Source: Fibrobacter sp.
GTDB lineage: Bacteria > Fibrobacterota > Fibrobacteria > Fibrobacterales > Fibrobacteraceae
Reading direction: 5' to 3'
NCBI GenBank assembly: GCA_024398845.1
Contig: JAKSIM010000002.1
Coordinates: 1-64,000 of the forward strand
Length of the DNA: 64,000 nt
Shown: one piece after another, positions 1 through 8,308 of the stretch
Position numbering within the stretch: the first letter of the stretch is position 1
Layout of the letters: the number at the start of each line of letters is the position of its first letter
Position numbers and translations under genes: made by a program
Notes under the pieces: model-generated
Database searches by the model: none
Told to the model about the DNA's origin: nothing
The model's input: only the letters and a program-made list of their open reading frames with translations

Positions 1-26
1 CCGCGCGGAACAACTCGCAAAATTTG

Positions 27-56
27 AGCCCGTGGTTAACGCCACGGGTTCTTTTG
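27..56 (+). terminator. Rho-independent terminator of an upstream gene
   Basis: The hairpin CCCGTGG-TTAACG-CCACGGG is followed by TTCTTTT. It probably ends a plus-strand gene or RNA lying to the left of the window. No coding sequence is visible in the first 70 bases. Confidence 0.6.
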
Positions 57-70
57 TGTATAACGACCCG

Positions 71-310
71 CTAGGGGTTGTGGGCGTTCCTTGCGGCTTG
101 GTTCGTCCATTCGTTGTTGATCATGTCGATGGCGCGTAACCACAGGGCGAGAGGCGTTTCGTCGAATTTGTAGCCTTTGCGCAGAAATTTTTTTGATTTC
201 AACCAAGGTGAGGTTCTGCTTTTTTGAAGAACACCTCGTTGTCCTGATTCCGCAGTTGTATGCTGTGCCTGTAATTTTTGGAGTCCGGCCAGGTATCGAA
301 CATCTGGAGC
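71..310 (-). pseudogene. Frameshifted remnant of a PD-(D/E)XK (Rpn-like) transposase/nuclease
   Basis: Two overlapping minus-strand frames together read like the middle of one protein. The frame covering about 199-310 gives the motif YRHSIQLRNQDNEVFF and ends at a TGA near 199. The frame covering 71-205 continues with FLRKGYKFDETPLALWLRAI and ends at 71. At least one frameshift near position 200 separates them, next to a run of A residues. The segment resembles the part after the catalytic core in PDDEXK_2-type transposase-derived proteins, which are abundant in Fibrobacter genomes; I recognise it from memory, not from a search. The catalytic N-terminal part is missing, because tRNA-His lies where it should be. 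It is most likely a non-functional insertion scar, but a short unrelated gene cannot be excluded. Confidence 0.45.
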
Positions 311-425
311 GCTACAATCGAAGAAATCCAGACTGCTGATTTCCCGCAGCATGGCTGCGTATTCTGTATTGTTGGTACGAATGCAAGCGTTATTCGTTTT
401 TTTTGTCGGTTTCTAGCTTGCAAAA

Positions 426-455
426 AAAAGTCCCGCATTGCTGCGAGACTTTTTT
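426..455 (-). terminator. Terminator after tRNA-His
   Basis: On the minus strand AAGTCTCGCA-GCAA-TGCGGGACTT is followed by a T run, starting a few bases after the tRNA 3' end. A-rich sequence on the other flank could make it work in both directions. Confidence 0.75.
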
Positions 456-458
456 TCG

Positions 459-533
459 GGTGGGTGACCGGACTTGAACCGACAACATCCAGAATCACAA
501 TCTGGGACTCTAACCAATTGAGCTACACCCACC
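459..533 (-). tRNA. tRNA-His (GTG anticodon)
   Basis: The minus strand folds into a complete cloverleaf. The acceptor stem is GTGGGTG/CACCCAC, the D arm carries GGTTAGA, the anticodon stem is CCAGA/TCTGG around loop TTGTGAT (anticodon GTG), and the T arm contains GTCGG-TTCAAGT-CCGGT. An extra G at the 5' end opposite C73 is the G-1:C73 identity pair typical of tRNA-His. CCA is not encoded. A terminator follows directly. Confidence 0.95.
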
Positions 534-626
534 GTGTAGTGAGCCCAAATATAAAAAAGCCATCCCAAATTTCAAGGGATGGAGTTTAAAAAAATATGAA
601 AAATGGCTTTTTGCTGTAAAAAACGG

Positions 627-992
627 TTAATCTCCGTTCTTTTTGGCCATGATTCTAATGAAGTTTTCGCGCTTGAAGTCGTTGCGGTGTTCCATGCAGA
701 AGCGCGGATAGACGGTCTGCTTGGGGAAAACCTTGATGGTGAAGAGCTCGTTGCAACCGTCAAGGCAGCACTTGAACGTGAGGTCCATGGCTTCGGTGTA
801 GTTGTGGCGGAAGATGATGTTCTTGGACTCGATGCTCTCGACGTTCTTCTTCTGCTTTTGACGAAGCTTGATGTCGCGGTGCAGCTCGCAGTACTTGGCA
901 ATCGGATGGCCCCAGAATTCGCGGCCGCAGCCGGGTTCCTGGCAAATCTTGAGCTTGATACGCTTTTTCTTTTTGTATTTGGGAAGCTGCAT
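627..992 (-). CDS. Small protein with two Cys/His putative zinc sites
   Basis: The 121-residue basic protein has two similar halves, each with a CxxxC ... CxxH arrangement: C17, C21, C34 and H37 in the first, and CLDGC ... FCMEH in the second. This spacing suggests two zinc-ribbon-like knuckles, so nucleic-acid binding is plausible; the N-terminus is very lysine-rich (KYKKKKRIKLK). A GGAG ribosome-binding site sits 5-6 bases before the ATG at 992. It stands alone, divergent from the gene at 1093. I do not recognise a named family, so the function is unknown; the ORF itself is convincing. Confidence 0.65.
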   Translation of the reverse strand: MQLPKYKKKKRIKLKICQEPGCGREFWGHPIAKYCELHRDIKLRQKQKKNVESIESKNIIFRHNYTEAMDLTFKCCLDGCNELFTIKVFPKQTVYPRFCMEHRNDFKRENFIRIMAKKNGD

Positions 993-1092
993 AAGGACTC
1001 CGTTTTGTAGACGAAACTCGTCTTAAATTAAAAATTAGTAAAAAAAAGGCTGAAAAAGGCACAATTTGGGTTAAAAATCCGTCTTAATAGGT

Positions 1093-2121
1093 ATGAGATA
1101 CCTTAAAAAATGGATTTGGATAAGAATTCTGTGGGTTTGGCTGGCCTTGGGGCTTGTCTTGGGTTTGTTTGGATGCACTTATGTGAGTGGTGGCGGGGCG
1201 GGTGATTCGGGGCCACTCCGGCTGACCGTGCTCGATGTGGGGCAGGGGCTTGCCGTGCTTTTGGAGTATGACGGACGGTATGCGATGTTTGACATGGGGC
1301 CAGATTCGGTTGGGGTGATGGATACGCTTGCGGCTCATGGGGTCGATACGCTGGAGTGGGTGGTTTTGAGTCACTACCATCGGGACCACTGTGGCGGGTT
1401 TATGGAACTCGAGACTGTGCCGCGAGTGTTTGTTCGCAGGTTGTACGTGGGGACGGATACTGCGGGTGGGTTCATTCGCGATAGCGTGTTTCGGGTCGCG
1501 CGTCGGTTCGATATTCCTGTCGATACGCTTGTGCGCGGCAGTGCGGAGCTTTGGGATGCTTTTGGACGAGAGCCTACGACGGCTGCGGGTGGTGGAGCCG
1601 CTATTGCTGCGGGGGCTGAATCCGCTATTGCCGCGGGTGCCGAATCTGCTATCGCCGCGGGTGCCGAATCTGTTATCGCCGCGGGTGCCGAGGTCGCGCC
1701 GCATTTTGAGGTGATGTGGCCGCCAAGTTACGTTCGGGTGGGGGAGAACGGGGCGAGCGTGGTGGTTCGGGTCGAATTCGGGGAAGCTTCGGCGTTGTTG
1801 ATGGGGGACCTGGACTCTTTAGGGGAGCGGCTTTTGTTGGAACTCTCACCGACGCTCTCGGCGAATGTTTTGCAGGTGGGGCATCATGGTTCAGCGGGGA
1901 GTAGTTCCCTCCGGTTTTTGAGTCGGGTTTCGCCCGACTATGCGGTAGTGAGCGTCGGGGCGCATAACCGGTACGGGCATCCGGCGTCGGGCGTAATCCG
2001 CAAGCTCGGGTTTGTGCTTGGGGATTCTTCGCGTGTCTACCGCACGGATGCTGACGGAAGTGTTCCGTTTGAACTTTATGGCGACCTCGGGGTGATTGTT
2101 CAGTTCCTCAAAAATTTATAG
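1093..2121 (+). CDS. ComEC-like metallo-beta-lactamase-fold lipoprotein
   Basis: The protein has 342 residues. A basic, hydrophobic N-terminus ends in the lipobox LFGC (Cys28), so it is probably a membrane-anchored lipoprotein. From about residue 42 it follows the soluble hydrolase domain of ComEC/Rec2: LDVGQG, the metal motif HYHRDH (His94, His96, Asp98, His99), LMGDLD, GHHGS and a late GHP. It lacks the multi-spanning competence domain of ComEC, so it is a stand-alone extracytoplasmic metallo-hydrolase, perhaps acting on nucleic acid or phosphoesters; the substrate is inferred only from the family. Residues about 170-200 are an inserted Ala-rich tandem repeat (see 1600-1692). The ribosome-binding site is weak. 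Confidence 0.8.
   Translation: MRYLKKWIWIRILWVWLALGLVLGLFGCTYVSGGGAGDSGPLRLTVLDVGQGLAVLLEYDGRYAMFDMGPDSVGVMDTLAAHGVDTLEWVVLSHYHRDHCGGFMELETVPRVFVRRLYVGTDTAGGFIRDSVFRVARRFDIPVDTLVRGSAELWDAFGREPTTAAGGGAAIAAGAESAIAAGAESAIAAGAESVIAAGAEVAPHFEVMWPPSYVRVGENGASVVVRVEFGEASALLMGDLDSLGERLLLELSPTLSANVLQVGHHGSAGSSSLRFLSRVSPDYAVVSVGAHNRYGHPASGVIRKLGFVLGDSSRVYRTDADGSVPFELYGDLGVIVQFLKNL
1600..1692 (+). repeat. In-frame 24-bp tandem repeat, about 4 copies
   Basis: The unit GCTATTGCCGCGGGTGCCGAATCT encodes AIAAGAES. Copies begin at 1600, 1624, 1648 and 1672, the last being partial. They differ only at a few positions, mostly silent. The array sits inside the metallo-hydrolase domain, between strands, and looks like a surface-loop expansion. 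Confidence 0.9.
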
Positions 2122-2171
2122 ATTGCATAAACGTTGCTTCTAAATTTTTTCAGGAATAGGGCCCTTTAGGC

Positions 2172-4187
2172 ATGCTTCACGATATTCACATTCCGGTCAT
2201 GGGAATTTGCTACACGGCAGATACGCCGGTGCGTGTGGCCCACATGGGGCTCACGTCCGTGATTTCGCTGGTGGACGATGGCCTGCTTGAAGAATACCGC
2301 ATGGCTTATGGCGAACGCCTGGGGGTTGATGTCGGGAGCCCGCAAACAACCCGCATTGGCCGGATTCGTGCGTATCTGGATTTTGTCGCAGAAGAAGTGG
2401 ACCGCAAGTTTGACTGGATTCGTGGCCTGCGGATTGCGGGTTGCGTGGAGTCGGGTGCGCTGTCAAATTCGGGAATGACTGGCGTTGCGGGTTGCCTGAA
2501 TGACAAGGACCGTTATTTTTTGATGCTGCCCGCACATTCGCCATTGCGTGCGGAATACGAACAAGTTTGTGCACTTTCGGGCTTGCGGCGTGTGGCCGCA
2601 GAAGTTGCGTTGACCGAGAAGATGGAATGTGGTGAGATTCAGGCGAACATTATGGTGAACCTGAATCACGAAGAGGCGGCGCTTGATGCTGTGCGCGGCT
2701 TTGCGGCTTCGAAGGTGAAGGGTTCGCTCGTTTTTAGTGCGGGCGTAAACCTGGGCGTGTTTGAAGAAGTCGCAAAGCATGAATGTTTTTATCGCAAGGG
2801 CTCGGGAACTGCTTCGATGGCGGATTCTGCGCCGACTGCTACCGCGTCGGTTGGTGCCACGCCGGTTGGTGTCGCGCGGGTTGGTGTCGCGCCGGTTGGT
2901 GCCGCGCCGGTTGGTGCCGCGCCGACTAAAAAGATTATTCTAAAGGTTTCGGATTTCCGCTCGGCGATGATTCAGGGACGCTACCTTGCAAAAAAAGGCT
3001 TGGATGTTTATGAATACCGTATTGAGTCGGGCGTAAACTGCGGTGGACACGCGTTCGTTGGGGCGAAGGTTCCGATGCTCGAAGTGCTCCGGGAATTTAT
3101 GGCGAAAAAAGAGGAACTGTTCCGCGCGACGGGAGGTGTTCCTGCTCGCATTACTGCACAGGGAGGCCTCTGTACCGCCGAAGAGATTTCGCAGGTCCTT
3201 GCGCTTGGTGCAGATGGCGTTGGCGTCGGGACGCCGTTTCTGCTTGTCCCGCAGGCCACGAGTTGCGACGCAGAAACGCGAGCCCTGCTCGCGGCGGCGA
3301 CGAGGGCGGACGTCCGGCTTACACATGCGTCGCCGCTCGGCGTCCCCTTCATGAATCTTGTAACGTCCACAGCCGCGGAAGCGTGCCGCCGCAAGACGGA
3401 TGCTTACTTCAAAGCCCGCATTGAAAAAAGTAAATCGCTTGTAGCGGCAAGCGAGGCCAATGTAACTGGCTCCGCAACAGCCGCCGATGCAGCCGCACAT
3501 GGCACCGAAACAAGCGAGGCCGATGCAGCTGGCTCCGCAACAGCCGCCGCTGCCGTTGCAAATGAAGCCTTTGCAAGTACGCCCGCAGCAGAAACGGCTG
3601 CGATGGCCGCAATCAGGGCAAATGCTGAAACTGTCGCGGCACCTGCCGATAATCTTCCGGGGTTCCCTTGCCGACAGCATTATCTGTGCCGCTCCATTCC
3701 TGGATTCAACCATCCGGTTTGCATGGCTTCGCGCGAATACGTGATGCATCGCCTCGCTGAAATTGATCGCCAGGAAGCCGAGTCGCTGGACGCATTGAAA
3801 TCTGCGCAGCCCGATGCTGCAGAAACGGTGCCGTCCGATGCCGTATCCATCCGCGAAAAGTTTGACGCCATTCGCCGCGAGACGCTTTCCCGCGAATGCA
3901 TCTGCCGATTCCTTGGAAACGCCGGCCGTGAAGAAATTCGAGCCAAAAGTCCGTCGCTTCATTACGACCCTGAAAAAATCGCTATTGCCCGTGGGGCCAA
4001 AACTGCCCGCGTCAAGGAACCGGTGACAATCTGCCCGGGCCCGAATATCGCTTACTTCAACCGCGAATACACTTTGCTCGAAATGATGCAGCACTTGTAT
4101 GGGACGGGGCCAACGCTTACGTCCACCGATAAACCTCTCGCGTTTGACCTGGAAAAGGAAATCTTCGATACCATATTGGGTGCTTGA
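2172..4187 (+). CDS. Nitronate monooxygenase-like FMN protein with low-complexity insertions
   Basis: The 671-residue protein has the TIM-barrel features of the 2-nitropropane dioxygenase / nitronate monooxygenase family. PVMGICYTADTPVRVAHMG is at the N-terminus, GVNCGGHAFVG lies near residue 288, and ITAQGGLCTAEEI followed by GADGVGVGTPFL forms the phosphate-binding side of the barrel near 330-360. It is about twice the usual family length because of a C-terminal extension (from about residue 500, with C-rich FPCRQHYLC) and two Ala-rich insertions. One is a pentapeptide-like array GVAPVGAAPVG near residue 235, the other ATAADAAAHG-type sequence near 430-470. It is probably an FMN oxidoreductase; the true substrate is unknown. 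No operon partner is evident. Confidence 0.7.
   Translation: MLHDIHIPVMGICYTADTPVRVAHMGLTSVISLVDDGLLEEYRMAYGERLGVDVGSPQTTRIGRIRAYLDFVAEEVDRKFDWIRGLRIAGCVESGALSNSGMTGVAGCLNDKDRYFLMLPAHSPLRAEYEQVCALSGLRRVAAEVALTEKMECGEIQANIMVNLNHEEAALDAVRGFAASKVKGSLVFSAGVNLGVFEEVAKHECFYRKGSGTASMADSAPTATASVGATPVGVARVGVAPVGAAPVGAAPTKKIILKVSDFRSAMIQGRYLAKKGLDVYEYRIESGVNCGGHAFVGAKVPMLEVLREFMAKKEELFRATGGVPARITAQGGLCTAEEISQVLALGADGVGVGTPFLLVPQATSCDAETRALLAAATRADVRLTHASPLGVPFMNLVTSTAAEACRRKTDAYFKARIEKSKSLVAASEANVTGSATAADAAAHGTETSEADAAGSATAAAAVANEAFASTPAAETAAMAAIRANAETVAAPADNLPGFPCRQHYLCRSIPGFNHPVCMASREYVMHRLAEIDRQEAESLDALKSAQPDAAETVPSDAVSIREKFDAIRRETLSRECICRFLGNAGREEIRAKSPSLHYDPEKIAIARGAKTARVKEPVTICPGPNIAYFNREYTLLEMMQHLYGTGPTLTSTDKPLAFDLEKEIFDTILGA
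2848..2926 (+). repeat. In-frame 15-bp tandem repeat
   Basis: Repeated GCGCCGGTTGGTGCC-type units encode a (V/A)GxAP pattern inside the nitronate monooxygenase-like gene, between the two halves of the barrel. About five copies with small differences are visible. Confidence 0.8.
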
Positions 4188-4246
4188 TGCGCCCGATACC
4201 GCCGAAGTTGTATTTTCTGCGAGCGCACCCCGAAAAACTCGCTCTA

Positions 4247-4579
4247 GTACCTGCTGAATCGCTGAAAATCCCTGTTTGGCAGGTACGGCGCGGAAATCTG
4301 CTTTGCTGACAGGTGTGAAAAAGGTTTTTTCAGGTGCTCAAACGGGATTTGTACCTGCTAGATTCGGAAAATGTTCGTTTTAGCAGGTACAAAATGAAGA
4401 AAACGGTGAGAAAATCTGGGCGCTGGCCTGTTCTGCTTCTGCTTTTCGAGGGTATGTACCTGCTAAATTGCTGAAAATCCCTATTTGGCAGGTACGTTTG
4501 CCCTGTTTTTGTCAATTTTATTACGGATAAAGTAATTTTGTACCTGCTGAATCGCAGAAAAATCCTATTTAGCAGGTAC
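4247..4579. repeat. 333-bp direct repeat, copy 1
   Basis: This block matches 5790-6122 at a constant offset of 1543 bases with no gaps. The first 278 or so bases are identical, and a handful of substitutions lie near the end. Each copy contains four 40-bp palindromic units with ends GTACCTGC and GCAGGTAC. The spacers between units (64, 65 and 44 bases) are also conserved between the copies, so the whole block was duplicated or converted, not only the units. Confidence 0.95.
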
Positions 4580-4601
4580 GCTTCGGTAAAAACTCGCTCA
4601 G

Positions 4602-4641
4602 GTACCTGCTAAATTGCCTAAAATCCCTATTTAGCAGGTAT
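4602..4641. repeat. Isolated 40-bp palindromic (REP-like) unit
   Basis: GTACCTGCTAAA and TTTAGCAGGTAT form a near-perfect 12-bp stem around a loop of about 16 bases. It is a fifth unit, outside the duplicated block. Confidence 0.85.
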
Positions 4642-4740
4642 GCGGCCAAAATTTGCAGGTACTCAACCACAATCAGGCCGGCACCCAGCCACGACCATGC
4701 CGGCACGTAACACGAAAAATAGGACAAATTAAAAAAATGT

Positions 4741-4770
4741 TTGTTTTTTCTTGAAAAGCTTTGTATATTC
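4741..4770 (+). promoter_or_regulatory. Putative promoter of the nuclease-like gene
   Basis: TTGTTT at 4741-4746 and TATATT at 4764-4769 are separated by 17 bases. The same TTTGTATATTC string precedes two other genes in the window (near 56168 and 58599), which supports it as a host -10 element. Confidence 0.45.
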
Positions 4771-4843
4771 CTAGATGTTCTGTTAACCGTATTTATATAT
4801 CTGTCCCTTATGTGGGGATGGATATTTTTTTTTGGAGAAATCT

Positions 4844-5665
4844 ATGGAAAATTTCGATCTGAAGATGTTGGATGCAATGTACGATTTGATGAATCAAGGC
4901 TTTTTAGGGCTTTCGTCATTTCTAGCCAACATTGAAAAAAAACTGAAAAATGCTCCTGCGGGAAGGCTCCGAATTGATAAATGTAAAAAGCAAATGCAAT
5001 GGTACCATGTGACGGAGAAATCGTCGGAGCATGGCAAGTACATTCCCTTACCGAAAATAAAACTTGCGAAGGCTTTGGCGCAAAAAGATTATGATACGAA
5101 ACTTTTGATGGAATTGAAACCTGTGTTGGCGTCGCTTCGGAAAATCTTAAAGTCTAATGCTTTAAGGAATGTTGAGAATTTGTATGAAATGATGATACCT
5201 TGCCGTCAGCAACTCGTGAATCCTGCATATTTGTCCGATGAGGATTTTGTCCGACAGTGGAAATCAGAGAAGTACGTAGGAAAAAATTTTGATGAAGCTT
5301 TGCTGACTACATCAAATGGCGAACGGGTTCGGTCAAAATCGGAAGTCATTATTGCGGATGTGCTGAATCGCTATAATGTGCCGTATAAATATGAACGTCC
5401 TTTGACTCTCTCTTTGAAAAGGAAAACAATCGAAGTGTATCCTGATTTTACGTGTCTGAATGTGCGGTTGCGTAAAGAAATTGTTTGGGAACATTTTGGA
5501 AAAATGGATGATTCGGAATATTTGGCCTCGACTATGATGAAATTGCAATCTTATGAAACAAATGGAATGTTTTTAGGGAGTGAACTTATTTGTTCCATGG
5601 AAACGAGTTATTCTCCTTTTGACGCTTGTAAGGCGGAACGTCTGGTGAAAAAGTTTCTTTTGTGA
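4844..5665 (+). CDS. Putative PD-(D/E)XK nuclease-like protein between direct repeats
   Basis: The protein has 273 residues, starting at the ATG at 4844 with GGAG seven bases upstream; a TTG at 4832 is in frame but has no better site. The C-terminal half contains RSKSEVIIADVL, YERPL, VYPDF and IVWEHFG, the order of acidic residues seen in restriction-endonuclease-like folds (E ... PD ... E). The final motif is not a canonical ExK, so activity is uncertain. The N-terminal half is helical and unrecognised. The gene is flanked on both sides by copies of a 333-bp repeat block and has a lower GC content than its neighbours, so it may be an acquired cassette or a defence-type gene; this is inference. 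Downstream to 5789 I see nothing else. Confidence 0.6.
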   Translation: MENFDLKMLDAMYDLMNQGFLGLSSFLANIEKKLKNAPAGRLRIDKCKKQMQWYHVTEKSSEHGKYIPLPKIKLAKALAQKDYDTKLLMELKPVLASLRKILKSNALRNVENLYEMMIPCRQQLVNPAYLSDEDFVRQWKSEKYVGKNFDEALLTTSNGERVRSKSEVIIADVLNRYNVPYKYERPLTLSLKRKTIEVYPDFTCLNVRLRKEIVWEHFGKMDDSEYLASTMMKLQSYETNGMFLGSELICSMETSYSPFDACKAERLVKKFLL

Positions 5666-6197
5666 TGGATCGCTGATTGCGAGGGGTGTGGTGATTTAAT
5701 TTTTTTTGGGGGGGCTTGATGCTTGGAAGTGGATGGCTTGGGGTTGATTGTCTGTAGCTGATTGTCTAGTGTCAAAGGCTTGGGGGTATGTACCTGCTGA
5801 ATCGCTGAAAATCCCTGTTTGGCAGGTACGGCGCGGAAATCTGCTTTGCTGACAGGTGTGAAAAAGGTTTTTTCAGGTGCTCAAACGGGATTTGTACCTG
5901 CTAGATTCGGAAAATGTTCGTTTTAGCAGGTACAAAATGAAGAAAACGGTGAGAAAATCTGGGCGCTGGCCTGTTCTGCTTCTGCTTTTCGAGGGTATGT
6001 ACCTGCTAAATTGCTGAAAATCCCTATTTGGCAGGTACGTTTGCCCTGTTTTTGTCAATTTTATTACAGACAAAGTAATTTTGTACCTGCTAATTCGCAG
6101 AAAATGTCTTTTTAGCAGGTACGCGACGCTTTCCGCGCTTCTCGTGCATCCCGCGCTTTCCGCGCATCCCGCGCTTTTCGTGCTTTCCGTGCGGTTT
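5666..6197. other. Gene-free stretch with second repeat block
   Basis: After the nuclease-like gene there are about 120 G-rich bases without features. The second copy of the 333-bp repeat block follows (5790-6122), then a C/G-rich stretch (6123-6195) of imperfect CGCGCTTTCCGCGCATCC-type tandem repeats that reaches the stop codon of the thioesterase gene. Confidence 0.8.
5790..6122. repeat. 333-bp direct repeat, copy 2
   Basis: This is the second copy of the block at 4247-4579. Palindromic 40-bp units lie at 5790-5829, 5894-5933, 5999-6038 and 6083-6122. The differences from copy 1 are concentrated in the last 60 bases, mainly in the fourth unit. Confidence 0.95.
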
Positions 6198-6944
6198 TTA
6201 GTCCGCGAATCCGATTCGCGCCTGGAAATGGCATACGCTCATGTCGTCGGCGTTCATCCCGAAAATGTAGGCGTGGTGATTCGTGTTCTTGAACCGCACG
6301 ATGTTCACTTTGGCGCCCAGCGGAATCTGCGTGATGTAATTCATTTGTATGGAGCGCACTCTGCGGTTCTTGATTTCGTCCTTGTCCAGGCTGTCCATGA
6401 CCCAGTCCACGTAGCGGCAGTGGTTCACGTGGTTGTTCATGTCGAGGTCGCTGTACTTGGCCTGCTCTGTGCGAACTACGCGAGGGTCGATTTGCGGGTC
6501 CAGAATTTCCATCATTTCGGGAAGTGCACTTTTGCCGGGGAACAGCGGAATGGGGTAGGGGCTGTTGGCTGGATTCTCGGACTTGCCTGTCTTCATGTTC
6601 ACGAGGAGCCACGAAGACGTGGCCTGCGCAATTGAATTCCCCTGCGAATCCATGATGGAGTAGTCCTTGAGGCAGACCTTGTCCTTGTAGAAATCCTTGG
6701 CCCAGGTGGACACGGAAATTTTTTCGCCCCACACGGGCTGGTGCAAAATGCGAATCTTGATGCGGGTGATGACCGTGGTGTAGCCTGCTTTCATCATCTT
6801 CCAGAGTCCGAAGCCGTTTTGCTCCGCATCGGCGATGGCGGTTTCTTCCATGAACAAAAACAGGTTCGAAAGTTTGAGTCGGCTATGGTGGTCGCAGTCC
6901 GAAAAACGAACGTCAAAATTCTTCGTAGTGATTTCTTGTTCCAT
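6198..6944 (-). CDS. Acyl-ACP thioesterase
   Basis: The 248-residue protein has the double hot-dog layout of bacterial acyl-ACP thioesterases (FatA/FatB-like), which release free fatty acids from acyl-ACP in the cytoplasm. The first hot-dog (about 1-135) starts DVRFSDCDHHSRLKLSNL. The second contains YSDLDMNNHVNHCRYVDW near residue 165, carrying the Asn and His used by this family. The length is typical. The start ATG at 6944 is followed by MEQEITT, and the sequence GGGAGACAGGA precedes it. The gene is divergent from aroA with about 50 bases between the starts, so the promoters probably overlap. Confidence 0.85.
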   Translation of the reverse strand: MEQEITTKNFDVRFSDCDHHSRLKLSNLFLFMEETAIADAEQNGFGLWKMMKAGYTTVITRIKIRILHQPVWGEKISVSTWAKDFYKDKVCLKDYSIMDSQGNSIAQATSSWLLVNMKTGKSENPANSPYPIPLFPGKSALPEMMEILDPQIDPRVVRTEQAKYSDLDMNNHVNHCRYVDWVMDSLDKDEIKNRRVRSIQMNYITQIPLGAKVNIVRFKNTNHHAYIFGMNADDMSVCHFQARIGFAD

Positions 6945-6994
6945 TCCTGTCTCCCGTTTAAAGTTTCATCCATAATTAATGTATAATTTAAATC

Positions 6995-8308
6995 ATGGAT
7001 GAGTTTCAATTTAGACCCAGTTTTGTGCAGTTATCGGCGCTAAGTTCCTTTAATGGGGAGGTTCGCGTCCCTGGATCCAAAAGTATTACTAATCGAGCCT
7101 TTTTGATTGCCGCGCTTTCTCGAGGAACGACCCGGCTTCACAATTTGCTCAAGAGTGACGACACTCGCTATATGGGCGAGGCGTTGCGTAAGCTTGGCGT
7201 GAAGATTGAATTTAATGAGGATTTTTCGGAAGCCGTTGTCGAAGGGATTGCTTCTCCGATTTCGGTGAAGGAACCCGTGGATATTTTTTTAGGGAATGCC
7301 GGTACGGCCATGCGTTCCCTGACGGCCGTCTTGACTCTTGGCCATGGCGAATTCCACTTGCGTGGTGAAGAACGTATGAGCGAACGCCCAATTCGCGATT
7401 TGGTCGATGCCCTTCGCTCCTTAGGGGCCGAAATTGAATACGAAGAAAGCGATGGTTTCCCGCCGGTCTGCATCAAGGCTCAAGGCCTGCGCGGTGGTAA
7501 CGTCAAGGTTCGCGGAAATATTTCGAGCCAGTATCTCACGGCACTTTTGATTTGCGCCCCTTATTGTGAATCTCCGCTGAGCATTGAGGTCGAAGGCGAT
7601 TTGATTTCGTCTCCGTACATTGAACTCACCATGAATGTGATGAAACGCTTTGGCGTGGAGGCTTCTGCCTATATAGGATTGCCGCTTCGCTTTGATGTGC
7701 CCAAGTGCGTTTACAATTCGCCGGGAGATTTTACCGTGGAAGGCGATGCTAGTTCTGCAAGTTATCCGCTTGCGGCAGCTGCTCTTTCGCATGGCAAGGT
7801 CCGTGTGCTTGGGGTAGGGTCCGAAAGTTGCCAAGGTGACATCGCGTTTGCAAATGTACTTGAAGCCATGGGCGCAAAAATTACGTGGGGACCTGATTTC
7901 ATTGAATGTGAAGGCCCTGCAGGGAAACTCCGCAGCCTAGGTCATTTTAACGCCATTGAAATTCCGGATGCGGCGATGACGATAGCGATTCTTGCGCTTT
8001 TTGCCGATGGACCTACGACAATTGAAGGTATTGGAAGTTGGCGCGTGAAAGAGACGGACCGCATTGCGGCAATGTCGGCGGAACTTCGCAAGGTTGGCGC
8101 CGAGGTCCGCGAATCTACAGATTTCATTTGCGTTATTCCGCCAAAACAATTGCAGCCGGCCACAATCGAAACGTACAATGACCATCGCATGGCCATGTGT
8201 TTTAGCCTTGTCGCTCTTGGTGGAGTTCCCATCAAGATTATGGATCCTTCGTGCGTGAACAAAACCTACCCGCGTTTCTTTGATGATTTTAAACGGTTGG
8301 CTCGATAA
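6995..8308 (+). CDS. aroA: 3-phosphoshikimate 1-carboxyvinyltransferase (EPSP synthase)
   Basis: This enzyme transfers enolpyruvyl from PEP to shikimate-3-phosphate in the shikimate pathway. The 437-residue protein carries VPGSKSITNRAF (residues 25-36), GNAGTAMRSL, GNISSQYLTALL, IPDAAMTIAILALF and a late NDHRMAM, covering both domains at normal length. The glyphosate/PEP-loop motif reads GNAGTAMRS; in E. coli-type enzymes the last position is Pro101, so this enzyme naturally has Ser there. Its stop codon overlaps the start of the next gene (TAATG), which suggests translational coupling. Confidence 0.95.
   Translation: MDEFQFRPSFVQLSALSSFNGEVRVPGSKSITNRAFLIAALSRGTTRLHNLLKSDDTRYMGEALRKLGVKIEFNEDFSEAVVEGIASPISVKEPVDIFLGNAGTAMRSLTAVLTLGHGEFHLRGEERMSERPIRDLVDALRSLGAEIEYEESDGFPPVCIKAQGLRGGNVKVRGNISSQYLTALLICAPYCESPLSIEVEGDLISSPYIELTMNVMKRFGVEASAYIGLPLRFDVPKCVYNSPGDFTVEGDASSASYPLAAAALSHGKVRVLGVGSESCQGDIAFANVLEAMGAKITWGPDFIECEGPAGKLRSLGHFNAIEIPDAAMTIAILALFADGPTTIEGIGSWRVKETDRIAAMSAELRKVGAEVRESTDFICVIPPKQLQPATIETYNDHRMAMCFSLVALGGVPIKIMDPSCVNKTYPRFFDDFKRLAR

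Larger units (their letters stand above)
4188..4843. other. Gene-free stretch with palindromic repeat units
   Basis: No credible gene is present in these 656 bases. The stretch holds five 40-bp palindromic units (4247-4286, 4351-4390, 4456-4495, 4540-4579, 4602-4641) and a half unit near 4655, then a promoter-like sequence before the gene at 4844. A short minus-strand open frame at 4330-4515 is made of the repeat sequence itself. Confidence 0.8.

Noticed and set aside
4247-4641. CRISPR array
   Set aside because: The units are 40-bp palindromes at irregular spacing (22-65 bases), the spacers themselves are repeated in the second block, and no cas genes are nearby.
6081-6635. 184-codon plus-strand frame opposite the thioesterase
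   Set aside because: It starts in the palindromic repeat and runs antisense to the acyl-ACP thioesterase; no domain is visible.
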